In this document: piece by piece, positions 9,241-16,896 of the stretch
Layout of the letters: each line of letters starts with the position of its first letter
Numbering within the stretch: position 1 is the first letter of the stretch
DNA from: DUOA01 sp012839095
GTDB taxonomy: Bacteria > Bacillota > Clostridia > Caldicoprobacterales > DTU083
Reading direction: 5' to 3'
NCBI GenBank assembly: GCA_050951505.1
Contig: JBMNJE010000010.1
Location: 62,001-126,000 of the forward strand
Length of the DNA stretch: 64,000 bases
Position numbers and translations under genes: made by a program
The notes under the pieces: model-generated
What the model was told of the DNA's origin: nothing
Databases searched by the model: none
What the model saw: only the letters and a program-made list of their open reading frames with translations

Positions 9241-10361
9241 TTACCGGAATAAACCTTTATAGTTGGTTGGTGCCAGCGGCCACAAATACAGAATTGACTG
9301 CACCAAAAAAACAGCTGTCATGCTTCCGAATATTTTCAGATTCATGTCTGAAGCGAAGGGATAAAAGAATTTGACTATTAATATGCCGGTTATAATAGTA
9401 ATCAAAAGTAAAATTACATGGAGCCAGAACCGAAACCAGCTGGCCAGAACATAGCGAAACCTTCATATGATTCATCCCAGGTCAGAGCAGCCCGCCCGGT
9501 ATCTTCCCTAACTGTCAGCAGATGGCTGAATATGAGCAGGCTTTCTTTTTTGTCCGGGAAGAGATTCGAAAAGGTTTGATTGAATTTTTCCAGATATGAT
9601 CTAAGGTTGGGTAAGGAGCCGATGAGCAGCAGGTAATAAGGACGGATACCTTCATAATCAAACCGGTAAGAGGCGCCGTCGGCAACTATATCGTACACTC
9701 TTCCGTTGTATTGAGCTTTAATTCCAATCAAAGCTATACTCATGCCCCTTCGCAGAAATGATTCATTCAGGGTTTTAACCATTTCAATGCGATCGGATTC
9801 AGAGGTGGAAACCATGTCGGTAACCACCACAGACATCTGATTTTTCAGTTCCTTATCACTCATATCCCCATAATTGGATGCAATATTATTGAATACATTT
9901 ACAAGATTTGTGTTAGCCGGATTGTTGTCATCAGGAGCATGATATGACTCATAAAAATCTGCTGTAAAAGCGCTCTGACGGAAAAGCTCCCGGGAAATCT
10001 CCTCAGGTTTGTCCCAAAAACGATAATAGCTGAATACATGATCCTTGAATGCCAGTAATGATATTTCCTCCAGTTTCTGAAGAACTTCTTCATATAATCC
10101 GGGTGTTCTTAATCTGACAAACCCCTGCATGGATTTTGTGGCATCGATAAACAGGTCTATATCACAGTACTCGGCAACCTCATCTGTGACCAGGTACTTT
10201 GTTATGTCCTCTTCATTCTGTTGGAATTTATCAAATATCAGTGTGTTATATGAGAATTGGCCGGATTCCTGCGGAGCTTTTATACAGGCGGCTAAATTCA
10301 TTAATAAAAAAAAACATAGGAAAATAATAATCAATGAGCGAAACCCTTTATCATGAGACAA
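9241..10361 (-). pseudogene. vWA-domain lipoprotein with C-terminal membrane segments, frame broken near 9463
   Basis: The upstream part starts at TTG 10361, behind GGGGGGA at 6 bases, and has a lipoprotein signal ending in LMNLAAC. It contains a von Willebrand factor A-like domain: DLFIDATKSMQGF resembles the MIDAS motif near residues 69-81, and SVVVTDMVS is a second conserved-looking strand. This frame stops at 9414. An overlapping frame from 9462 to 9241 encodes two clear membrane helices (FWLHVILLLITIITGILIV and MTAVFLVQSILYLWPL). Adding one A to the AA at about 9463 joins the frames as SYERFRYVLASW, so a single-base loss is the simplest explanation. A vWA protein next to tubulin-like and OmpA proteins matches a previously predicted membrane-remodelling gene set. 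A standalone truncated lipoprotein is the alternative. Confidence 0.7.
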
Positions 10362-10440
10362 CCGTAATCCCCCCAGATCATTCCGTAACATGTATATTCA
10401 TTGTCTAATATGCCTTGTTAGCTCTTTTCCAGAAAAAATG

Positions 10441-10458
10441 ATATCTTCAGATATTATA
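10441..10458 (-). promoter_or_regulatory. Probable -10 box and overlapping palindrome ahead of the vWA/tubulin/actin operon
   Basis: On the minus strand there is a perfect TATAAT (10453-10458). Overlapping it is the inverted repeat ATATCT-GA-AGATAT (10441-10454). I find no good -35 at 16-18 bases, so an activator or an unusual sigma factor may be involved, or the box may be chance. It is the only promoter-like element between the end of sbcC and the vWA gene. Confidence 0.35.
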
Positions 10459-10575
10459 CCTGAAAAACTCCGGCGGCATTTCTGCGGTGCTTCCAATTCC
10501 ATTATGCGAAATTACAGGTTGTTTACTCATGATAAAATGGAATAAATTATTCATTGCCCTCTTTTCGGGTGTATC

Positions 10576-13500
10576 CTATGCGACTATATGGATACTGCTG
10601 CCGGTATTGCTTTTTTTGATAACAACCTGCCTATCAATCCGCTCCTTCAGTTCACCTACATGGGATATGATGCCGACAAGGCGGTTTCCCTCTGTCAGCC
10701 CTGCCAGGGTCTGTATTGCCTGTTCCAGGGATTCAGCATCCAGGGCTCCAAACCCTTCATCTATAAAGAGGGTATCAATTTCTATTCCGCCTGCGAAACT
10801 TTGAATCACATCAGAAAGCCCCAGTGCCAGGGACAGGGATGCCTTAAAGGATTCTCCCCCCGACAATGACTTCACCGAGCGTATGCGGCCGGTATAATGA
10901 TCCAGGACATCAATTTCCAGCCCGGTTTGAGAGCGAAGGTTTGCTGCATCTTCCCGGCGCAGCAGCTCATAGCGGTTGTTGGTCATAATCTTCAGCCTCT
11001 TGTTTGCCTCGATGATAATGTGGTTGAAGTATGAGGCCTGCACATACTGTTCAAATGCCAGCTTCTGCCTGCCTGCCAGCTCACCGTTGGCTGTTTTTGA
11101 AAGATTGCTGAGCAGGAGATATTCCTTACGGCAGGCAGCTGCCCTTGATATGGCTTTAGCAAGAGCTTTTGCAATTGGTTCATTTGCTCCCAGGCGCATT
11201 GTGAGTGCCTTGACAGACTCATCCAGCTGTTTCTTTTCATGCTCCAGCCTTTGTTTTACAGCTTCAAGCGCTTCCATGTTCTGCTTCTGCTTATTTTCGG
11301 TTTCACTGATAAGCCTTTGCAGATCCCGCTCAACAGCCTGAACCTCTTTCTGATACTCCTGGATGGAATGCCTGAGCCCGCTGATTTCCTCCTCTGTCTT
11401 CAGACAACTGCGGTAGGATTCCTCATCTGAAAAGCCGCATTCAGACATTTTATTCAGGAAAGCTGTAAATGCCTGCTGCCTGGCCTGAGCCGCCAGGGCC
11501 TTCCTTTTATTAAGGTCGCCGAGCAGGGATTGGCTGCTGTCCAGTTTGTTCTTAAGCCTATGATATGTTTCTTCCGCCAGCCTGAAGGCATCTTTCAAGG
11601 CTTTGAGCTTACTGGTCAGGGCTTCAACAAACTCCACGGCCTGTTTCCTATCAGGATATTCCAAAGAGGACTTGCGTGCCTTTAATTCCCCGGTCTTTGA
11701 GCCGATATCAAGAATAATACCGGTTTCCTTCTCTTCGCCTTGTCTTGTTTCTTCCTCGTTGGTCCCAAGCAGGTTCTCCAGGGAAACAAGTTCCTTCCTG
11801 CACTGCTCTTTTCGGGTAACCCGTTCCTTTAATCTTATATGCTGTTTTTCATTCTCATCTATCTTCTGTCTGATTTCTTCCAAAGCAGATTCTACAAGTC
11901 CCGGAAGCCGGTCCAGAATTATGCCCTCATCAATATCAGAAAAATACTCACTTGCGGAATGTACCAGCTGTTCCCGGGCAAGTTCAGCCTGAGCAGCCTT
12001 TGCCGATGACTGCTGGCTGGCTTTCTGCATATCCTTTCTGGCAATGTCAGCCTTTTGTTTTAATTCTTTCAGCTCTGCCTCACTGGGAGCGTCAGCAGCC
12101 GGCATCGCTTTTTGGGGATGAACCGTGGAACCGCATACAGGGCAGGGTTCGCCTTCCTCCAGTGAGGCTGCAAGAAGTCCCGCCTGCTCGCGGAAAAAGG
12201 CAGCTTCCTTTTCACTGAGCTCCTTGCTTAAAGCCTGGAAGTCTGTCTCTGTCTTTATAAAATGCCTCTGCAGCCCGGCGCTCTCATTTTGAAGCTTGTC
12301 CAAGGTAAGCAGAGAATCCTGCAAGTCAAGCAGCCCTGACTGGGTGGACTGCAGCTCTTTTCCGGCCTGTTCACAGGCTGCTGCTTTTACTTCCGCATCG
12401 GCAAGCAGCTCCAATTCCTGATTAAGCTTGTCTTTCCGCTCCAAAAGATCGGCTTTTTGCTGCCGGAGCTTTTTCAGTTCTGAGCTGATTACCGATTGCC
12501 CTTTTGCCAGCTCTTCCAGTTCTTTTTCAAGTTTCTCGGCGGCATCATAGTTGGGAAGCAGCTTAGTCAGCCGGTCAATATCGGAAGTAAGCCTGTCGCG
12601 TTCTCCTTCTCTTCCCTTCTCAGACTCATAGGCAGTTTCGGCCGCTTTCAGTTCTTCTGTCAGTTTACGAATACCGGTATCCAGATCTGTTATATCCTGT
12701 ACCAGCTTTTGTTCGGCTTCCTTTTCCCTGAGATATGCGGTTTCCAGGGGAGAAACGCTGTAAAGTGCTTTTTCTGCATTCTGCAGTGCCTTTATTTCAG
12801 CCTTGTGCTCCTCCCGGCGGCCGGCCAGGACTTTTTGCTTTTCTTGGGCAGCCTGCAAATCATCAAAGGCTTTATTTATATAAGCAGCCTGTGTAATCAA
12901 GGCTATCTGTGCAGTCAGGGCTCTGTCCAGCCTGTACGCCTTATTTTTAAGGCTGTCCATCGCTTCAGTGTCTGATTTAATCAAGGCCTGCAAATCCACA
13001 AGTATATCCTCAGCACTGTGTATACCGGCTGTCTCAATCCTTGCTGCCAGTTCCTGTCCCTGTTCATTATCAGGGCATGTGATCCCGGTGATAAACTGAA
13101 GGATGCTCTGTTCAGCGCTCTCGCAGCGATCTCTCGCTTCGCGTTCCCTATCCTTCAATAAGCGCTGAACCGTCAGATAAAAATCGGTATTGAATATGCG
13201 CCTGAAAATTTCCCCCCGCTCTTTGCTGTCTGCAAGCAAAAGCTGAAGAAATTCCCCCTGAGCTATCATGGCTATCTGCTTGAACTGGCGATAGCTGATG
13301 CCTAAAATATCTGTGATCCTTGCAGTGACATCCCGGTAACCGGTGATAAGGTCTCCGTCAGGCAGGTACAGAACGGCGTCTGCACCTTCCGTTGTCATCC
13401 CGCTGCCGCTCTTCCTGGGCCGCTCATAGCGGGGATTTCTTCTTACGCGGTATGTCCTGCCTCTGTGCAGGAAGGTGAGCTCTACATAAGTCTCGGTGTC

Positions 13501-13719
13501 AGGTCTTGCAAAATCACTGCGCAGGGTGTCGGCAGTCCTGGTGCTGCCGCTGGCCTCTCCAAAGAGTGCAAAGGATATGGCATCAAAAATCGTCGTTTTG
13601 CCCGCACCTGTATCACCGGTTATAAGGAACAGGCCCTGACCGCCTAAAGCCGTAAAGTCCAGCTCCGTCCTGCCGGCATAGGGACAAAAGGCACTCATCA
13701 CTATTTTTATCGGCTTCAT
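10576..13719 (-). CDS. sbcC: SbcC, ATPase subunit of the SbcCD (Rad50/Mre11-type) nuclease
   Basis: 1047 residues, the usual size for SbcC. The N-terminus has the Walker A motif ITGDTGAGKTTIFDA (about 32-46). Long coiled coils flank a zinc hook CPVCG near residue 520. The C-terminus carries the ABC signature SLSGGESFKASLSLALGLS and Walker B DTLFIDEGFGALD. With SbcD it forms an ATP-dependent complex that opens DNA hairpins and processes double-strand ends in the cytoplasm. The start lies 3 bases after the sbcD stop, so the two genes form one operon. No recognisable terminator separates it from the promoter region of the following operon. Confidence 0.97.
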   Translation of the reverse strand: MKPIKIVMSAFCPYAGRTELDFTALGGQGLFLITGDTGAGKTTIFDAISFALFGEASGSTRTADTLRSDFARPDTETYVELTFLHRGRTYRVRRNPRYERPRKSGSGMTTEGADAVLYLPDGDLITGYRDVTARITDILGISYRQFKQIAMIAQGEFLQLLLADSKERGEIFRRIFNTDFYLTVQRLLKDREREARDRCESAEQSILQFITGITCPDNEQGQELAARIETAGIHSAEDILVDLQALIKSDTEAMDSLKNKAYRLDRALTAQIALITQAAYINKAFDDLQAAQEKQKVLAGRREEHKAEIKALQNAEKALYSVSPLETAYLREKEAEQKLVQDITDLDTGIRKLTEELKAAETAYESEKGREGERDRLTSDIDRLTKLLPNYDAAEKLEKELEELAKGQSVISSELKKLRQQKADLLERKDKLNQELELLADAEVKAAACEQAGKELQSTQSGLLDLQDSLLTLDKLQNESAGLQRHFIKTETDFQALSKELSEKEAAFFREQAGLLAASLEEGEPCPVCGSTVHPQKAMPAADAPSEAELKELKQKADIARKDMQKASQQSSAKAAQAELAREQLVHSASEYFSDIDEGIILDRLPGLVESALEEIRQKIDENEKQHIRLKERVTRKEQCRKELVSLENLLGTNEEETRQGEEKETGIILDIGSKTGELKARKSSLEYPDRKQAVEFVEALTSKLKALKDAFRLAEETYHRLKNKLDSSQSLLGDLNKRKALAAQARQQAFTAFLNKMSECGFSDEESYRSCLKTEEEISGLRHSIQEYQKEVQAVERDLQRLISETENKQKQNMEALEAVKQRLEHEKKQLDESVKALTMRLGANEPIAKALAKAISRAAACRKEYLLLSNLSKTANGELAGRQKLAFEQYVQASYFNHIIIEANKRLKIMTNNRYELLRREDAANLRSQTGLEIDVLDHYTGRIRSVKSLSGGESFKASLSLALGLSDVIQSFAGGIEIDTLFIDEGFGALDAESLEQAIQTLAGLTEGNRLVGIISHVGELKERIDRQVVIKKSNTGSSIHIVA

Positions 13720-13722
13720 CTT

Positions 13723-14868
13723 TTAGCAACCTCCTGCCTGTTCAAAAATATCTTCCATCACTTTGGTCTGCTCAGGAGTCAGCTCATTGTTATTCTGCAG
13801 CTCATAAAAGGCAGCAAACAAATCCATTGGATTTTTGCCGGAAACATCTTCAGAAGCAGCAATCTGGGAATAAGAAGCCTGTCCGGTGCGGCTGTTTTCA
13901 AAATCCAGGCCCATGAGATTGGGATATACCTGGCGCAGCTGACCGATTGCGTCATAAATTTCCTCTTCATCCGTAAGAATGGCCAGTATATAATCCTCTG
14001 TACCGGCGGCTTCTTCCCGGCCTGTACGCAGCAGTTCTTCAATCGGTCCCTTGATAATTCTGAGATCATGAAGGGGAGTAAGCGGGTGCTTGCTGATTGT
14101 AAGCTCGCCTTTCGGGCCAAGCTCCAATTGTGTTACTGACTTCTGATGATGTGCCTCAGAAAAGGAATATTTTATAGGGGAGCCGCCGTAGCGGACACTA
14201 TCCCGTCCGATGCTCTGGGGTCTGTGCAGATGGCCCAGGGCAACGTAATCAAAAGGGTCGAAGGCTGATACATCAACAGAATCCAGCCCGCCCACAGACA
14301 GGCTTTCCGATTCAGAGCGCTCGGGCTGCCGGGCTCCGCTGACCACAAACTGATGCGCCAGCAATATATTTCGTTCATGTTCATTTATATCCGCCGAAGA
14401 AATCACCGCCCGCACGGCGTCATCATAGGTTTCCGGCGGATCTTCAAAATAAGGTTTTACTGCAGCAGGCTTAAGAAAGGGCAGTAAGTATATGTTGACC
14501 CTGCCGTGTTCATCCTCCAGTGTAACCTTTTTCAGAGCACCGTCAAATCCCCCGGCTATATGAAGTCCGTTTTTTTGCATGATACGGCTTCCAAAGCTTA
14601 AGCGTTCAGGAGAATCATGATTACCGGATATCATGAAAACAGACTGTCCGAGCACAGTCAATTCTGTCAGGAACTCGTCAAGCAGTTCCACCGCTTCGGC
14701 AGAAGGCTGGCTCTTATCGTAGACATCTCCGGAGATAAGAACACCATCCGGTTTTTCCCTGCAGGTTATCTGCAGTATCTGCTCCAATATATGTTTTTGA
14801 TCCTCAATCATATTAAAACCGTTTACTCGTTTTCCGATATGTATATCAGCAATGTGCAAGAGTTTAAT
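13723..14868 (-). CDS. sbcD: SbcD, Mre11-type nuclease subunit
   Basis: About 381 residues. The metallophosphoesterase motifs are all present in order: ADIHIGKR, SGDVYDKSQP, SGNHDSPERL, LAHQFV and ALGHLHRPQ. It is the nuclease partner of the SbcC protein encoded 3 bases downstream. The start is unusual. The conserved N-terminus KLLHIADIHIGK is in frame, but the only codons before it are ATT at 14868 and, inside it, TTG at 14859. The G-rich ribosome site GGGGGGTG lies about 7 bases before the ATT and 16 before the TTG. I therefore favour the rare ATT start, giving MKLLHIAD as in homologues; the TTG is the conservative alternative. Confidence 0.95.
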   Translation of the reverse strand: MKLLHIADIHIGKRVNGFNMIEDQKHILEQILQITCREKPDGVLISGDVYDKSQPSAEAVELLDEFLTELTVLGQSVFMISGNHDSPERLSFGSRIMQKNGLHIAGGFDGALKKVTLEDEHGRVNIYLLPFLKPAAVKPYFEDPPETYDDAVRAVISSADINEHERNILLAHQFVVSGARQPERSESESLSVGGLDSVDVSAFDPFDYVALGHLHRPQSIGRDSVRYGGSPIKYSFSEAHHQKSVTQLELGPKGELTISKHPLTPLHDLRIIKGPIEELLRTGREEAAGTEDYILAILTDEEEIYDAIGQLRQVYPNLMGLDFENSRTGQASYSQIAASEDVSGKNPMDLFAAFYELQNNNELTPEQTKVMEDIFEQAGGC

Positions 14869-15010
14869 TGCAACACACCCCCCGGCTCTTTGAATCAGAA
14901 CATGTGAAAAATCTCTGTATATTTAATTATATATCCATACAGGTAGTAAAACAATAAATTCCGGCAGAATCCAATACTTACCGCAGGCTCTGTCCTTTCC
15001 TGCTGAATTG

Positions 15011-15019
15011 TGCTATACT
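15011..15019 (+). promoter_or_regulatory. Extended -10 promoter for the GIY-YIG/ArsC gene
   Basis: TGCTATACT is an extended -10 element (TG-N-TATACT) ending 39 bases before the ATG at 15059. No strong -35 is visible, as is common for extended -10 promoters. It lies in the divergent space shared with sbcD. Confidence 0.45.
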
Positions 15020-15058
15020 CAGGTAAGAAATTACAGAAAAAAGACAAAAGGACGCAAT

Positions 15059-15721
15059 ATGGCTTTTTATACCTATATACTGAGATGTGAGGACGGCAGC
15101 CTTTACACCGGCATAACCACGGACCTTGTCCGCCGCTTTGCCGAACACAGGGGGCAGGGCTTAAGAGGGGCGAAATACACTGCTTCCCGCAGGCCGGTTC
15201 GCTGCGAGGCAGCCTGGAAAACGCCTGACAGATCCCATGCCTCAAGGCTGGAATACCGCCTAAAGAAACTTACCAGGCAGGAAAAGGAACGGTTGATCCG
15301 GGGTGAAGAACCGGACGGTCTGATTCCCCCGTCATGCACAAGAATTCAAGTAACTGATAATGGAGGAATTGTAATGCTGTTTGTCTGCTATCCCAAGTGC
15401 ACCACCTGCAAAAAGGCGCAGGCCTTCCTGGACTCCAGGGGAGCGGCATACCAAACCCGCGATATAAAAACAGAGAATCCCACTGAGGAAGAGCTGCGGG
15501 ACTGGCATAAAAAAAGCGGCCTTCCGCTTAAGCGATTTTTTAATACCAGCGGGCAGCAGTACAGAGAGCTGGAACTATCAAAGAAGCTGCCCTCCATGAC
15601 TGAGGATGAGCAGTTTGCACTGCTTGCTTCCAGCGGAATGCTGGTGAAACGCCCCATTCTGATAGGTGAAGGCTTTGTACTGGTGGGTTTTAAAGAGGCT
15701 GAATGGGAGGCCAGGCTGTAG
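15059..15721 (+). CDS. GIY-YIG endonuclease domain fused in frame to an ArsC/Spx-family protein
   Basis: 220 residues from the ATG at 15059, which has AAAGGA upstream. Residues 1-85 form a GIY-YIG domain of the short YhbQ/UPF0213 type (FYTYILRCEDGSLYTGITTD, then LEYRLKKLTRQEK). Residues 106-220 form an ArsC/Spx-like thioredoxin-fold domain starting MLFVCYPKCTTCKKA, with a CxxC-like active site. Each half has the normal length of a separate protein. A GGAGG lies 7 bases before an in-frame ATG at 15374, exactly where the ArsC part begins, and no stop separates the halves. This may be two genes whose stop codon was lost, or one fusion that also makes the short ArsC form. The nuclease substrate is unknown. 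Confidence 0.85.
   Translation: MAFYTYILRCEDGSLYTGITTDLVRRFAEHRGQGLRGAKYTASRRPVRCEAAWKTPDRSHASRLEYRLKKLTRQEKERLIRGEEPDGLIPPSCTRIQVTDNGGIVMLFVCYPKCTTCKKAQAFLDSRGAAYQTRDIKTENPTEEELRDWHKKSGLPLKRFFNTSGQQYRELELSKKLPSMTEDEQFALLASSGMLVKRPILIGEGFVLVGFKEAEWEARL
15362..15376 (+). promoter_or_regulatory. Internal ribosome site and ATG for the ArsC-like domain
   Basis: GGAGG at 15362-15366 stands 7 bases before ATG 15374-15376, in frame inside the fused gene. This ATG gives a 115-residue product, the usual length for an ArsC/Spx-family protein. It is the relic or working start of a separate gene. Confidence 0.6.
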
Positions 15722-15742
15722 GTATTAGATACGACAAAAATT

Positions 15743-15770
15743 ACGCCTGCATTAATATGAATGCAGGCGT
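15743..15770. terminator. Hairpin terminator between convergent genes
   Basis: A perfect 11-bp stem (ACGCCTGCATT / AATGCAGGCGT) with a 6-base loop. On the minus strand it is followed by AATTTTTG, so it mainly serves the cohesin-like gene at 15794; on the plus strand only TTT follows. It lies 22 bases after the stop of the fused nuclease/ArsC gene. Confidence 0.75.
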
Positions 15771-15793
15771 TTACTGTCGGTGAATCTGCCTGT

Positions 15794-16804
15794 TTAACCT
15801 GTATGTGTTCCGCTTTTACTGCTCTTTTTTATGCCTTTGTTATTAAGTAAGTATATCAATATGATACCTATCAGTATTAACAGCAGAGCTATTGTTGAAT
15901 ACATCCATAGGTTAACCTCACCTGCAGCTGATGATTCCTCCTCTTTTGGATCTTTTTCAACCGGTCCTTCATGGTCTGGTTCTTCAGGTGTATCGTCACC
16001 TGTTTCATCATCCGGACCAGCTTCACCCGGTTCATCAGAAGGAATCAAATCTTCAGGCTTCATGGTTTCTTCAGGTTCCTCAGAAACTCCGGGTTCCCTG
16101 GTATCCCCCGGTAATTCCGTTTCGCCAGGTGTTTTAGCCGGTTCCTGTGTTGGCTTTATAGTAGGTTTTGCCGTTGTGACAGGAGATGGGGTTGGTTTTG
16201 TAGTTGAAGTCGGTTTTGGGGTTGGCTTTACTGTTGGAGTCGGTTTTGGAGTCGGCTTAACGGTCGGGGCAGGAGTCGGTTCAAAGGTTGGAGCCGGGGT
16301 CTGAGCATCTGTAACATTGAGCGTAGTCACATATTCCGTGTTGTAATGTATTTCTTTTATTTCACTGTTTACTGCTTTAACATTGGAAAGTCTGATCTCT
16401 GCAGGTCCTTTTTGAAGAGCCTTGAAAATGATTTCCATGACAGGAATCTCGTCAATTCTGTCCTTTGAGGGTTTTTTGTTGATAAAAGGATATATCAGGG
16501 TTCCGTTTTCGAAATCTTCAACCTGCCCCCCGAATACGCTCATGTCTTCATCAATATTGATGCCGTTATTCACAATCTGAATTCTGTCGGCATCAAATTC
16601 CAGCATGAATTGCAAACCAAACAGGTCGACAGCATTTAAAACTTTGACATATACCTTGAATGTTTCATTGGTACTTACACAGGCAGCATCATTCTGCACC
16701 ATAACTATAATCTCTGTATCACCCTGGGCATGAGCGGTTTTCATGCCTAAAGAAGACAATAATACTATGGAAGCAATAATCAGCATAACTATTGTCTTTT
16801 TCAT
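15794..16804 (-). CDS. Membrane-anchored cohesin-like surface protein
   Basis: 336 residues. Signal peptide (about 1-27, ending AHAQG), one cohesin-like domain (about 30-165, with FKVYVKVLNAVDLFGLQFML and LIYPFINKK), a Pro/Thr-rich linker of repeated PTPKPT and KPTP units (about 170-225), an acidic Pro/Glu linker (about 226-290), a membrane helix (about 298-320) and a short basic tail. Cohesins bind dockerin modules, so this could hold the adjacent dockerin-bearing enzyme on the cell surface through a membrane helix rather than an SLH or sortase anchor. The ATG at 16804 has GGAGAG 6 bases upstream. It lies 92 bases downstream of the enzyme gene on the same strand. Cohesin identity is by pattern and needs a profile search. 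Confidence 0.8.
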   Translation of the reverse strand: MKKTIVMLIIASIVLLSSLGMKTAHAQGDTEIIVMVQNDAACVSTNETFKVYVKVLNAVDLFGLQFMLEFDADRIQIVNNGINIDEDMSVFGGQVEDFENGTLIYPFINKKPSKDRIDEIPVMEIIFKALQKGPAEIRLSNVKAVNSEIKEIHYNTEYVTTLNVTDAQTPAPTFEPTPAPTVKPTPKPTPTVKPTPKPTSTTKPTPSPVTTAKPTIKPTQEPAKTPGETELPGDTREPGVSEEPEETMKPEDLIPSDEPGEAGPDDETGDDTPEEPDHEGPVEKDPKEEESSAAGEVNLWMYSTIALLLILIGIILIYLLNNKGIKKSSKSGTHTG

Positions 16805-16896
16805 AGCTACTCTCCTTTTAAATATCTGCTGCCGGACCGAACCGGCAGCAGATAATATCATCGACTAAGGTTTATACGCCAATCAGTACTTTTCTG

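Noticed and set aside
9257..9475. 72-codon frame on the minus strand overlapping the vWA end
   Set aside because: Its protein is low-quality, mixed sequence with no ribosome site, whereas the neighbouring frame over the same bases encodes two clear membrane helices.
12496..12975. 159-codon plus-strand frame inside sbcC
   Set aside because: It is antisense to a well-matched SbcC coiled-coil region and is explained by codon bias of that gene.
16145..16300. Possible tandem repeat or CRISPR-like array
   Set aside because: The repeated bases encode PTPKPT and KPTP units of a protein linker, with no spacers of constant length. No CRISPR array is visible anywhere in the window.
15831..16304. Ser/Gly/Val-rich 157-codon plus-strand frame
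   Set aside because: It is the reverse reading of the Pro/Thr repeat linker of the cohesin-like protein.
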